A stretch of DNA of 64,000 nt from Nectonema munidae (lineage: Eukaryota > Nematomorpha > Nectonematoida > Nectonematidae), in contig JAUIRK010000061.1 of NCBI GenBank assembly GCA_030549495.1, forward strand, positions 62,001 to 126,000, written 5' to 3'. The translations under genes and the position numbers were made by a program. The notes beneath the pieces were generated by a model that saw only the letters and a program-made list of their open reading frames with translations, searched no databases and had not been told where the DNA came from. This document shows, one piece after another, positions 34,331 to 45,844 of the stretch (the first letter of the stretch is position 1; every line of letters begins with the position of its first letter).

Positions 34331-35720
34331 GAAATGTCCGGGTGGAATTGTAGACTTAGATTTTTTTGTAGAGTCGATGTTATTTGATTGCAACTTGTCA
34401 CCAAATTAGTATAATTTAGTTATAAATCTCGCTGTTCTTTCTTCTTTGCTTGATATATTTAATGAGAAGAGCATTGTAAATTTGAAGAAAGGCATATTTT
34501 GATTTATCAGTTAGTTCTATAGATAACAATGTCTAATGAAGACGAATAGGTTTGAATAATTCAGATAAATTTACTCAAGAAACTATTGATTAGCTAAGGC
34601 TAAACTTAGCATTTTTCTATGATAAAAGTTTTGTGCATTATTTATATATCAGACTAAATCAATGGTAGATTTCTTTGAATTTATACAAACATCTAAATCT
34701 ACAAGTAATGCCTTTCGATTTGAAATGATATTTACGTTTATCTTCAAAGAGATATTTCAAAATTTCGTAGTCATCACTGTTTAAATATTTATTTTCCTAT
34801 TTTTTATATAACTTCTTTCAAATCCCTTTATTTCATTTCATATTTTTGTTTGTGATATATATTCATGATTGGCTCACGCGTATTATAAATGTATTCCATA
34901 CCAAAGGCGAATCTCGAAAAAATTTTCCCTGTGAGATTTTACCTTTTCTAAATACTCTATATACAACAGAGCGTGAATGAATGGTTATATAAAGTAGGTT
35001 GGGCAAACTGCCGTCCACAGGCAACATGGGGTCCCTATATATCTCCCTCGCTTCATTTGAAGATGTGAGAAATTTTACGAAAATGGCTTTTATTACAAAA
35101 TATAAGCTCGCAACGTTAAATTTTGCAAATGTCTTTTTTCAAACTTTGTAAATAAGAGTGTTAAAACATGCTAAATAACCGGGAATGTTTTAAAATCCTT
35201 TTTGCCTGTACTCTAAGAAAATACGTTTCGAATCCAAACACACTTTTTATACGTAATACTTAAACATGCTTAACTAGAAAGTCAAAAGCTTGATTTTAAA
35301 CACTTAATTTCAGATAATGTTTGCAAATAAGTGAAAAAAAGAGAAATATTTAATAAAGAAAAAACTATCTTCATTAAAATAGAACTTTTGAAAACAAAGG
35401 ACTAAGGCAAATGCAATTTCGATGAGTTTTTTAATGGTTCTTAATTTACTAAAACAAGCTAAGTATCTGAAAATCCTTTGAGTATATCAAAAATATTGTA
35501 ATATAGTTTTTTCTGTCACTCCCACACGTAAAGATAACAACAATTTTGCTAACTTTCACCACTCCATAATAAAGGTAATATAAAGTTATTGCAATTGACT
35601 AGAAAGAAGCGTTCCCCTAAACCTTATGAGATTCAGTTGAAAATTGCCTTCATTTTTGGAATCATAAATTCTCGTAGAAATGCCTCACAGAAGCGAGATC
35701 ATTTCTTCCTCAATAGTGTC
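34331..35720. other. Intergenic, no gene seen
   Basis: Mostly AT-rich. At about 35008 GTTGGGCAAACTGCCGTCC resembles a hAT terminus, but its partner was not found. Confidence 0.4.
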
Positions 35721-35879
35721 TTCTTTATTTAACAATAAAATGAGTTGTCTTCCTTCTAGCTCTGGATACACAGTTTCCAAAACACTCGACCGTTTTGCAG
35801 GTAGAAAGTACTTTGTAAGAAGAGTGTGACAAAAATAAACATTTTGTACACTCATATATTTTTAGCAAATGCATAAATT

Positions 35880-36470
35880 TAAGTTTAGATGTTAAAAAAT
35901 TATTTAATTCTTTCAGGCACAATCCGACACCAATTTTCCATAAGATAAAAATTCTTCCTTAAGTTATAAAAAAATTCATTGAAAAGGATAGCAGAGGAAT
36001 GATTTTAGAAAACCTATGCCTGAAAAGGTTAAACAAATCAGTTCAAAAAAATCATTTACGGATTTTTACATTAGAAATTCATTTACATTAAATCTATATT
36101 TTACACATAATCCAAAAAGTCAGTATAATGTTTATTTTAGTTTCAAGTGTTTATATATGCAGTATCTGCAAATAAAAAATGATAGTTTTTTTCATTTTTG
36201 GATCAATCTATTTTTTGACCCTAAATTATTATCACTGAATGAATGGACCTGTGATGTTGCTTTCATTACATTTTTGTTTTCTTCCAGATGTCACAATAAG
36301 TTTGCTTCGTCCAAAAGCTTGTAATTCTTTACTATCGAATGTCACCCCTTTAAAGTTGTTTGCTGCTGATTTTTTTCATATGACACGATTTTTCGGCTTC
36401 AAATTCTTCATGGTACTTGCAATCATAGAGCTATTTGAAGTTTCTTATTAAAGTCAGCGCTTCGTGGCCG
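35880..36470 (-). pseudogene. Possible very old piggyBac-like scrap
   Basis: On the - strand a conceptual stretch near 36360-36240 reads LKGVTFDSKELQAFGRSKLIVTSG. In outline it recalls the region before the third catalytic Asp of piggyBac transposases. No catalytic motif or TTAA-bounded ends are visible. It may equally be chance, so the call is tentative. Confidence 0.25.
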
Positions 36471-37610
36471 TTGGGATTAAAAACCATAAAAAAAGACTTA
36501 AAGTTAACGGATAAAGTAAGAAAATTTTTTTTCTGTAATTTCACCAAGTTAACAATAAACAATTATCATTATTTGATAAAAAATGATAAACGAATTTTGA
36601 GAATGTATTATGCTAATTTTTAATACCCTTAACTTTTTGACGGAACGTCAGAAACTCTTTTGTGCAACCAATCGCTTTCGTAAAACCCATTTTGAAATCA
36701 TATGCTTTAGACATCAGAAATTTTAGTAATGTGTTTGCCAAAGTACAAAACAGAAAAATTTTCAAGAAATGAATCAAAGTACACAAAATTTGTTCATAAA
36801 AAAATTGAAAAAATTTTAGTACTATAAGTTTTTTTTATTCTACATTAATAATCCATTTTAATTCTTGAAAACCACACAATTTTGACTAATCCCTATTGAA
36901 TTTCATTGAAATGCGAATTTGTCTGCATTGCTCTACAGTCTACAGGAGGGATAACTCAAATGTGTCACTAATTGAATGTTGCTTGAAGGATTTTCTTAAA
37001 TTAACCGATTCTAACGACAAACTTTAAAATATTTTCGAAGAGTGTCCTATATGTACTAAATCTCTTTTAGTATAAAAGAAATTTCTTAAGATGAATTGAC
37101 ATTTTTTTATAATTTTTTATTATTATTCATTATGAACACATTTTTTTTTACAATAGAAAGAAATCTTAAACACTGAGGTGCGTTTGTTATAAAGGGATAT
37201 TTTTGAAATGAAGGTAGCAATGAATAGATATTGATGTAGTATATTCTGCAAATATTTATCCAACTTCTAGGAAAATAAATCTTGTTTTGACGTTTAGATC
37301 CTGTGTTTCTCAAATTTTTTTATTTGAAATTCTCACCTTAGACCCGTTTACGGTCTGGTTCATGACCCATTAAAACTCGTCCTAGGGGTCAACTTCGTTC
37401 AGACCTTTAATTTCTGTATTCGGGTCCGATGATCGGTTCGGTCGAGTAGTAACTATTCCAGTCCTGGTCTGGATATTACGAGGACGGGGCTCAATCGTAA
37501 CAGACTTTGAACAAAAAATATAATTTATACCATTATAACGAGGATTAAATTCATGTTTGGAAATAACCTTGGTTTTTCTTCAGAAAATCCGATTAAATAA
37601 TGAATCCCCC
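36471..37610. other. Intergenic; one GC-richer block
   Basis: AT-rich except for 37335-37500, which is markedly GC-richer and holds repeated GGTCTGG, GACCC and CGGTCC words. It may be a decayed transposon end. No coding sequence is supported. Confidence 0.35.
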
Positions 37611-37614
37611 TCCC

Positions 37615-38351
37615 AGGCCTGTAGACAGATAGGGCAAGGGGGGCTAGCCCCCCTTATATATTTCTTCTTCAACTTTGTTTTCATAGCATAGGATTTTTAC
37701 CTTTATTTTATGACCCTGTCTAATGCGACATCTGACTGTATTTAAGGTTTTATCCAATATTATTTACCTTTTATTCACGTCTTTTTTAATTAAAAAACTA
37801 TCTTTTTTTTGTCACAGTTTTGCAATGGCTACAAGCGGTTTTTTAAATTTCATATATTAAAAGTATTTTTATATTTAAACAAAAATTGAAAAAAAAAATT
37901 CTCAGTTTTCTTTCTGCTTTATGTTTAAATCAACAATTGATTGTTGATTCTCTTCCTGCCAAAAAGTTTCAAAAAGAACATCAAGAAGTATGTTGTGAAA
38001 ATGATGTTGAAGATAATAGTATCACTGATTTGAATAAAGACAGTAGATCCTGTCCAATTATAAATTTTCCAAAAAAATTGAATTCACGTTCATTTCAGAA
38101 AAACTGGTACAATTTATATTCTTGGCTTGAATACTCAGTCATGAAAGACGCTGCTTTTTGCTTTCCCTGTAGACTTTTTGCCAAAATTAATCAAAGAGAC
38201 ACAGCTTTCACTTTGAATGGCTTTTCTAACTGGAAAAAATCAAATGAACGAAACAAAGGATTTCTCTAAAATGATTTCTTTTTAGCCCCCCCCCCCCCCC
38301 CCCCCCAAATTTTTCTAGCCTTCCCAATTGAAAAGTCCTAACTACGGGCCT
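37615..38351 (+). mobile_element. hAT element fragment with ZMYM/TTF-type finger
   Basis: The ends AGGCCTGTAG (37615) and, inverted, AGGCCCGTAG (38351) bracket 737 bp. Just inside the left end is GGGGGGCTAGCCCCCC, and inside the right end a run of 20 C. The only coding part is the N-terminal zinc finger region at 37886-38269. This looks like an internally deleted hAT relative. No convincing target duplication was seen. Confidence 0.55.
37886..38269 (+). pseudogene. TTF-type zinc finger part of a hAT transposase
   Basis: The translation RSFQKNWYNLYSWLEYSVMK followed by DAAFCFPCRLFA and FTLNGFSNWKKSNE is the TTF-type finger found at the N-terminus of many hAT transposases and of ZMYM1-like proteins. 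The finger binds the element ends. The sequence stops after about 128 codons, with no dimerisation or RNase-H core, so it is a truncated relic. Confidence 0.82.
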
Positions 38352-38639
38352 AGCTAGGCCTCCCCCCTCAACTAAAATTTCAATTGTACAAAATTGGCTG
38401 AAATCATAGTGAAAGCACATTTTTTTCAACAAAATATTTATATTATAAGGTCTATAACTTATTACTTAGTGTTTGCATTAGATACACTCTTGTACTTTTA
38501 TAATCATACATATATTGGAACAAATAACATTTATATATACAATCATATTTTTCCAAAAAAAACATGTCAACTTTGTAGCTATAATAAATTTTGATTGATG
38601 ATAAAATTGCTTATGAAAATATTCATTCAAATTTTAAAT

Positions 38640-39512
38640 AAAATAATTTTTTTTTACCAAAGCGATTATACTCATTTTATTTCTCGACTCAGTTTTCGCA
38701 ATTAGCGTGTGAAAATTTCTGTAAGTGTCAATCAAATTTGTGGTCTACACCTGAAAATTATGTACAAAAAAATATTTTAAATAAAATATATATTTTTATA
38801 CTAAATCAATAATGCTGATTTCATTTGCGTACTCAATTTTTGCAATTAGGATGTCAAAATATCTAAAAGTAAAAATCATTTTTGCGGTTTATGTCTGAAA
38901 TTTGTATCCTGGAATATTATTCGAATTTTAAATAAAATATATATTTTTATTCTAAATCAATCATTCTTTCTTCATTTCCATAATCAATTTTCGCAATTAG
39001 TGTATGCTGAAAGTTTCAACCAAATTTATCGTTTACGCCTGAAAATTATATCTAAGAATATTATTGAAATTTAAAAAAATCATATTTTTATACTAAATCA
39101 AGCATGCCAATTTAAATTCCTAAGTCATTTTTTTGCAATTAGGTTGTTTAAAATGTCTGGAAATGTCAACAATTTAGCGTTTTACGTCTTAAAATTTTCT
39201 CTAAGTATAATAAATTTTAAACCAAGTATATTTTTTATACCAAATCGAACATTCTGATTTTATTTTTCAATTCATTTTTGCAATTAGAGTGTGAAAATTA
39301 CAATAATATTTGTGGATAACGACTTATTAAAATATATTTTTATACTATATCACTATCCTGATTTCCTTTTTGACTCAGTTTTTGTAAATAGGATGTGAAA
39401 ATGTCAATCAAATTTGGTTGTTATGAAAATTTTCTTCAAAAACATGTATTCAGATTTTAAATAAAATATTTTTTTAATTAAATTATCCAAGCTGGTACGA
39501 TTTTTTGAGTGT
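38640..39512 (-). repeat. Satellite B, inverted array, left block
   Basis: About five to six units of the satellite B family (see 4680-6275), read on the - strand. The mirrored phrases are AATTTGTGGTCTACACCTGA, TTTTTATACTAAATCAA and CTGATTTCA, recurring every ~140-150 bp. Units are more diverged than at 4.7-6.3 kb. Confidence 0.8.
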
Positions 39513-42435
39513 CCTGAAAATTCGCCGTAGGAAAACTTGCCTCAGAAAACTTTTGAAGACTTTTTAGAGCAAAAAATGAGGAAAATAAAATTTTTCTATT
39601 TGATACAAAATGATTATTCAAATTGTGAAGCTTCATTTTCCACTAATATTATAAATTCATCTCAAAATCTTGAAAATACTAGTCTTAATTCAAATGAAGA
39701 TTTGTTTTTATCTGATCAAAGCAGTTTTCGTGTCAGAAAGGAAAACTGCATTAACAAGTAATTTATACGTATGTTTTTATTCTTTGGTTTAATTATTTTT
39801 GTTTTTTAAGTAAAGTTTGGCCTAAATTTATAACATTTCCTAAAGAAAAGCTTCAAAGGGGAGTGCTTTAAATTGAATTGTCAAGAAAAGCTAAATTCTT
39901 CAATATATCTAAGCTTATTGACACACTCTATACCCACTTTAGCCTTTACGAAAGAGGAATGTAAGTTTTTTCTAAAAATTTAAATATATAATAGTTTTTT
40001 TAAGATATCCAGGTGGAGATAAATATCAACAAATGGTCGATTTACTTTTGGAAACCTTTCCATACTTAATGAATGAAAGTGGTTTATCATTTAAATCCTG
40101 CAAGGTAAAGAAAAATGATCTAAAATTATTAAAACTAAGAATGCTTATAAATATAAACATTTTAGATTTATTGGAAAATGAAGTTACAGTATTATTGGTC
40201 TAATCAAAGGAGGTGAAGAGATAAAATTCTGAGTGAAGTTCAAGCAAAAGTGAAGAATTCAAAAAGGCAGAACCCAATATGCAAATAGTTAAAATGAAAA
40301 TGGGAATAACATTTGCAGATAGGAGAAAAAATTTAATCGAACAAAAACCAAAGATTTCTACGATATTGAATAATTATCGTTTTTTGACTCAAGCTAATGA
40401 AGTAAGAGTTTTTTAATCAAATTAAAAATTCTTAACTTTTACTTTTTAGATTCTACAATAATTTCAACGTTTAAAGCCCAACATTTCAAATAAAAATTTC
40501 AAACTTACCGCAACCAGTATATGGAAAAATATTGGCAAGATATATTAAAATTAATTAAAAATAAGAAAAAATTTGCAGGTTATAATGAAATGATTTCTCT
40601 ATGGAGCAGCAATGTTTCAAAAAAAAGTAAACATTTTTTTATAAATTATTATTATTTTTTTATTTTTGTGTTTTTCACAGATGTTTTTGGATCTTTGATT
40701 ATTGCCTGCATATCATTACTTTTCAATGAAAGCTATGAACAAATGATCGAAATGATGAGACAATTCATGAAGGCCTCTTTCAAATCATGATTAAAGAACT
40801 AATTTATTCAAATGGAAACAAATATTTTTACTTAAAAATTGAAAATAACGACTTATATTTTTGTAATAGCTTTATGAACTTGATTTTAGGCCTCGTTCTA
40901 ACATGTTTATGCTTCAACTTAGAGTTTCCGAATTGTGTCAAAAAAACACTCTGCTTTGTTCAAAACATGTTGATTGGTTTAAAAGATTCAGAAGAAAGCA
41001 TTGAAAAGATTTTGAATGTTATATACAAACTTGAAAGAGAGTTAATAATAATAAAATTTAATTTACAGACATTAACAAAATTTTTATAATAAAAATTATG
41101 CCCATTTTTTGTCATCATTGTTGTTTTCTTATAATATACTTTTTTCTTATTTTTTTACTGAAAAAGTAACAATTATCATAGCTAATTTTAATTGAAGTAG
41201 TCCACTTTTTTTATTTGATAATTGACTTTGTATTAATAGAATGTGGGGTTAATAAAAAAATAAATAAAGTAAATATATTAGGTTATTATATTCTTTCTAA
41301 GTCCCCTACTTGGTTATATATTTTTTAATTCTTGCGATTTTTATATAAGATATACTATATCCTCATGTTAATACAAAATGTTTGATGTTTTTGATGGAAA
41401 TTTTCTTCTGATGATATGAAATTAAACAAACTTTATTTTGCAATGTATAATGATGACTTTGAAGTAGTAAATCCAGCAGGAGCACATCAAAAAAACATAA
41501 ACTATATATATTATTGGTCACTTATAAAATTACCTAAGGAATATAGATACAAATTTACATTTTTAGAATGATGAAGATAAGTTATCTATAGTGTTAGTTG
41601 TCCTCTTAAAATATTATTTTTTGTTAAGGATGACAGTGTAAAAGCTACCAAAATTGTTGCTGATATTAACAGTTACAATTCAAGGTATTAGTAAATACAA
41701 ATTTTATTGCGTTTCTTAAAAGTCGAAGTATTAGTAATTACAAACATAATTTGTGAATAAAACAAATTTGGTTGTGTCTGTTACAAATGGGAGTAATAGT
41801 AATTACAAGTAAAATCTCTGTACTTAACAGATTTGTTTGTATAATTTACAAATTAAACTAACAGCATTAACAAATAAAAACTTGTAAGTCTGACAAATAT
41901 ATCAATAGTAATTACTAATCAATTAGTGGTTTTTTGGATAAAGATAATCGCAAGTTATATTCTTTATCATAACAAACTTTTTTTCTCAGTGATTTTTTTA
42001 TTTTATCTTTATTTTATTTTATCTTTATTTTTATTTTACCTTATTTTTTATTTTATCTTTATTTTTTTTCGACTATAGTTTTTTGTAGGCAGACGATGGT
42101 TTATCAAATGGAAACTAGTAGAGGAGGACTGAAATTAGTTGACGATCTTAATTATATTTACCGAATAGATCGAAAATACGGATAAAAAAATAAATACTCC
42201 ATACGGATAATAAAATAAAAAATAAATCGATAATAAATTAAATAAAAAATAAATCGATAATAAATAAAATAAAAAAATAATTACTCCATTTCCTCATTGG
42301 TTGTTTACTTATCAGAAACTTCGAAAGCCAAGCTTGGTTGTTTGGAAGAGATAAAATGGTACTTCAGAAACCAAACTGTTTTTATCACAAACACTTGTTT
42401 TACGGCAAATTTGTTTACGGCGAATTTTCCTAGAA
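39513..42435 (+). mobile_element. Candidate new TIR element carrying a spliced gene
   Basis: The segment starts with GAAAATTCGCCGTAGGAAAA (about 39518) and ends with TTTACGGCGAATTTTC, the inverted form (about 42417-42432). The word ACGGCAAATTT recurs just inside the right end. It interrupts a satellite B array. Inside are pieces of a gene with introns, subterminal repeats of AGTATTAGTAATTACA (41690-41920) and AT-only low-complexity runs (41990-42290). No known transposase signature was recognised and no target duplication was found, so its status as a transposon is inferred from the inverted ends. Confidence 0.5.
39530..41575 (+). pseudogene. Intron-bearing gene relic inside the TIR segment
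   Basis: Exon-like pieces join in phase across GT-AG borders. ELSRKAKFFNISKLIDTLYT...YERGM (ends 39960, GTAAGT) joins YPGGDKYQQMVDLLLETFPYLMNESG (40003-40105, donor GTAAAG). That joins IYWKMKLQYYWSNQRR (40167-40214), where an in-frame TGA follows. A later exon, FADRRKNLIEQKPKISTILNNYRFL (40310-40400), also ends in GTAAG. These resemble uncharacterised SAMD3-like animal proteins (YP..., FP.L, RR pattern). Further on, FAMYNDDFEVVNPAGAHQKN (about 41430-41490) resembles the DDFE-NPLGS block of another uncharacterised multicopy animal family. Stops and shifts show decay. Similarities are from memory and need a search. Confidence 0.45.
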
Positions 42436-42449
42436 CCATTTTTTGGTAA

Positions 42450-42815
42450 AAATTTGAATATTACTGTAATAAATGTGACAAAATAGAATTAGTGAGGTAT
42501 GCCTGAAAAGTATCTCATAAACATACTTTCGTATTTTAAATAAAATATATTTTTTGTTACGAAAATTTCAGATTTTTTTGTTCATTCAGAAAATTTTAGT
42601 TCATTTCAGGACTTAGTTTTGACAATTACCGTGCAAGAATGTGTGGAATTATCAATCAAGTTTGATATTTCAGATAAAATACTGAAAAAAACTCTATTTT
42701 CTCAAAAAACTTAAAGCAAAAATTTTTTTTTGATTGAAAATCACAATTAAAATTTTGATTGAGGATAAAATTCTAACTAAAAATATTTTGCACTAAAATA
42801 TCATTCATGTTTTTC
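42450..42815 (-). repeat. Satellite B, inverted array, right block
   Basis: TTTTAAATAAAATATATTTTT and GGACTTAGTTTTGACAATTA...TCAATCAAGTTTGATATTTC follow the order of satellite B units in the left block. They are strongly diverged. The block continues the array on the other side of the TIR segment. Confidence 0.55.
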
Positions 42816-42839
42816 ATTTCTTGTAATTCATCAGTTTTT

Positions 42840-43455
42840 CGGTACTTATGGGTTATCTCCCCTCCCTCCCCCCCCCCACTCTAAAAAAATTTTTAAAAAT
42901 TTTATTTGAATTTAAATGATGAGTAAAAATAATAAATTACTTGTTTAAACAGGAGTCCAATTCAAACTAATAAAAAAAAGTCTAAAATATTCTACTATTT
43001 TATTTGGCAAAATATAGTCTGCTTACTCAAAGAATATTATATAGTTTAACTAATGAAAATCATACAGCAAAAACGTAATAATTTGTTTAATTTATTTTCA
43101 TAAATTAAATATATATATTTAATTATATATTTAAAATTATTAATTAATTAGTATTTTAAAATTATTAAGTTGGAAAAATTTTTTAAAGTGGGGGGGGGGG
43201 GGCAGTGGTGTAGCCAGAGGGGGGGGGGGTGCCCCCCCCCCCCAAATACCTTTTCTGCCCCCCCCCCCCCCCCCCCCCAAATACCTTTTCTGCCCCCACC
43301 CCCCCCCCCCCCCCCCAAATAATTTTATTTCCAATATGCTTGCCCCCCTAAATTCCCTTGCATGCCCACCCCCCCCCCCCCCCCCCCCCAACTTCCATTT
43401 TTTGACTACGCCATTGGGGGGGGGGGGGGTGTGGGAGATAACCCATAAGTACCCG
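42840..43455. mobile_element. MITE family G, interrupted copy
   Basis: Inverted ends are CGGTACTTATGGGTTATCTC (42840) and CGGGTACTTATGGGTTATCT (ends 43455). The left 120 bp match 48468-48572 in reverse. The element is interrupted by a second MITE at 43203-43416. Confidence 0.82.
43203..43416. mobile_element. Nested MITE with C-rich body
   Basis: The ends CAGTGGTGTAGCCAG and, inverted, CAATGGCGTAGTCA are flanked on both sides by runs of G, so an 8-bp duplication of G is possible but cannot be distinguished from the run itself. The body is a series of long C runs separated by AAATACCTTTTCTG. It is inserted into the G-run of the outer MITE. Confidence 0.75.
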
Positions 43456-43456
43456 T

Positions 43457-44250
43457 TTTTCTTTTCCCCTATTTTAGAAATAATGTTTAGAACAGAGGTA
43501 AAGTTTTTCTTTCATCGCTCATTCTCCTTTTTCATTTTATTTTACTTTGATACGCCTATGAAAACTTTGATATTCGAAATATAACAAATTTTTCCCTCAT
43601 CTCCTCCGTTTTATTTTATGATAAAGATAATTATGATAATGAGGATGTTCTAAAATAGAGTTAAGACGATTTCCAGGTTTTCCTGGATTGTCCCTATTTT
43701 GATGTCACTTAACATCTGATTTCACGTGGATTTAGAAAAATACCGTTTTTCTATTCACTAATCTTATATGCCAAACAAATTTTTGTAAAAATTTAGCTTC
43801 AAATGTGATTGTTTATATCTTTTTTAGTATAACAGCTCATTTTTTTACTTTTAAAATATTTTTTATGTTAATTATTTTTGTAGGAAATAAAAAATTTTGT
43901 TCTTGACTATTTTCAATGCCATTCCGATTTGATGGTGTAATATTCTGGCAACCTTATTCATAAGAATATGTAGATTTCCTGACGTTTGAACGATTTTCTG
44001 ATTTATTATCTTGATCAATAGAATATGAAAACAGTATTTGCATTAACGTCGTTCAGATGAATTTTACTATTTAATAGACTTTAAAGCAAAACAATTAATA
44101 ATAAAAAAGAAAAAAACCTTAAGAGATTTATTAAAATATATTAATCCTGAATCCGTGTATGGCCTTTTTTCCCTTTTCATTGTTTAAATTTTTGACAAAT
44201 AAATTGAGAGAAACATACTGATCATACACTTATGTATTTTATCTAGTGAT
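43457..44250. other. AT-rich sequence, nothing recognised
   Basis: No gene or repeat is supported. Confidence 0.4.
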
Positions 44251-44252
44251 GG

Positions 44253-44570
44253 TATTCGGTGAAAATTAATATTAACAGGTGAACAAGGCAAAACCTTCAG
44301 CAAATCATATTAAATTAACATATATTTTTTAATTATTATAATAAAATGTCGTGTGTAATCATATCTTTTTTTAAAAAACGGCATTGCTTGTAATTATGTT
44401 CTACTAAATTTTTTTGATTTTTTCAGTTTTCTTTGCGAACGATTTTTGCATCTTAGTTTATCTATGGAGTCAAGATTTTCCCGAAATAAACGGGTTAATC
44501 GATCGGCTAAAATATATTCTTGGGCAATGAATTAACCGGTTAACACAAACACGGTTAATTACCATCATTA
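44253..44570. repeat. MITE family M, copy 1
   Basis: The ends GTGATGGTATTCGGT (44254) and TTAATTACCATCATTA (about 44552-44567) are inverted repeats. The interior (AATGTCGTGTGTAATCATAT, AAAAAACGGCATTGCTTGTA, CGATCGGCTAAAATATATTC) matches 56795-57265 in reverse orientation. Confidence 0.65.
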
Positions 44571-44845
44571 CATCTTACATGCATGTCGAAGTATACTCTT
44601 GTAATATAAAATTATGAACAATCATTGTAGTTCCATTATAAAATAGAAGAGAAATCGATTCCATAAAGAATATAAAAGAAAGACAAAAAATAATATAGAA
44701 TCAACTTTTATAGATGAACAAACCAAAAAATACGCATATATTCAACACACAGTAAAGCTTGCTTTCAGTGAAAAAATCAATATTAGAAAAGATTAGCAAT
44801 TTCATAATACATGAGAGTATATTTTTTGGACATGCATGTAAGATG
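44571..44845. repeat. MITE-like inverted repeat with ~45-bp arms
   Basis: ACATCTTACATGCATGTCGA at 44571 and its reverse complement TGGACATGCATGTAAGATGT at 44828 continue inward through AGTATACTCTTGTAATATAA against TTTCATAATACATGAGAGTA. It directly abuts MITE family M copy 1, sharing the CATTACATC boundary. Confidence 0.65.
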
Positions 44846-45620
44846 TAAGAATGAATACATACGTGTATGAGTAACATTCTTCACACAAAAAAACATCAGA
44901 TTCAATCGTATTAAAAGCTTGCCTCTTTAAAACCAAAACTTCTGAAATCAAAAAGTTTGAAAATCCAAAAGTCAAAAAGTAAAACGTTCGAAAACCAAGA
45001 CTTTTTAAACCAAAGCCTCCTAAAGTCAAAACGTTTGTAAATGATACTTTAGTACTTTTGGTTAAAATTTTGGAAATCTACTCATTATGAACCCTTAAAA
45101 GAAATAGGAGCAAATAGTATTAAAAGTTTTACTAATTTTGTATTATAAAACTCCTTGGAAGTTTAGCGTCACACCGGTGTACCAATAAATGAAAATCATC
45201 TGATTTAATTATAAAATTGCATTGAAAAGGAAAGCGTGGATGATTAGTCTTAAAAATTCTGGTCCTCAAACGGTTAAGTTATTTTATCGCTAAGGTCGCT
45301 TTTTTTGATAACTAATTCTCTGTCTATTTTTGATTTATTGTATAGATGCTTTTTATTTTATGGAACACTTTCATTGAGAAGACAAAACTAGGCCTGAAAG
45401 GGTTTTAAACAAACAAGGTAATGAAGGGATTTAAGGTAACAACTTTTCAGGCTCATTCTTTCGTTCATTTATACATATGTTCACTAATAAATGAACTCGT
45501 TGTCCTAGTTTGAGGACTTCTCTATGAAAAAATTTTAATTCCTTAAGACACTTTGGACTCTGAACAATTCGTTAACAATTATATTTGTCGAATAATCAAA
45601 GAATCGAAAAATGTTCAAAT
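44846..45620. other. Intergenic, faint MITE traces
   Basis: CACACCGGTGTACC near 45172 mirrors 31068. Otherwise no structure can be supported. Confidence 0.35.
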
Positions 45621-45621
45621 C

Positions 45622-45780
45622 AAAAAATATTTATTCTTTTTAAATATATCGTTGGCTCTCCTTACTTTTAAAATTGAAAGATAAACCTAGTCTTTAATAA
45701 TTAATTTTTATCAAATTATGCACATACGAAACTAAAAGTAAGGGGAGCCAACGATATATTTAAAAAAAATAAATATTTTT
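45622..45780. repeat. Foldback element, ~160 bp
   Basis: Arms 45622-45673 (AAATATATCGTTGGCTCTCC core) and 45729-45780 (GGGGAGCCAACGATATATTT core) are near-perfect reverse complements over about 45 bp around a ~55-bp loop. The transcript would form a long hairpin. Confidence 0.8.
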
Positions 45781-45844
45781 TTTTTTTAAAAATTTTTCCT
45801 ATTTTTTATTTTTCAAAAAAAAAAAATTTTAAAATTGGGCAAAT

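Noticed and set aside
38226-38432. Gly-rich - strand open frame
   Set aside because: Arises from the 20-base C run inside a hAT fragment.
43140-43391. Gly- and Pro-rich open frames on both strands
   Set aside because: Produced by G/C homopolymer runs in a MITE; no codon-level constraint.
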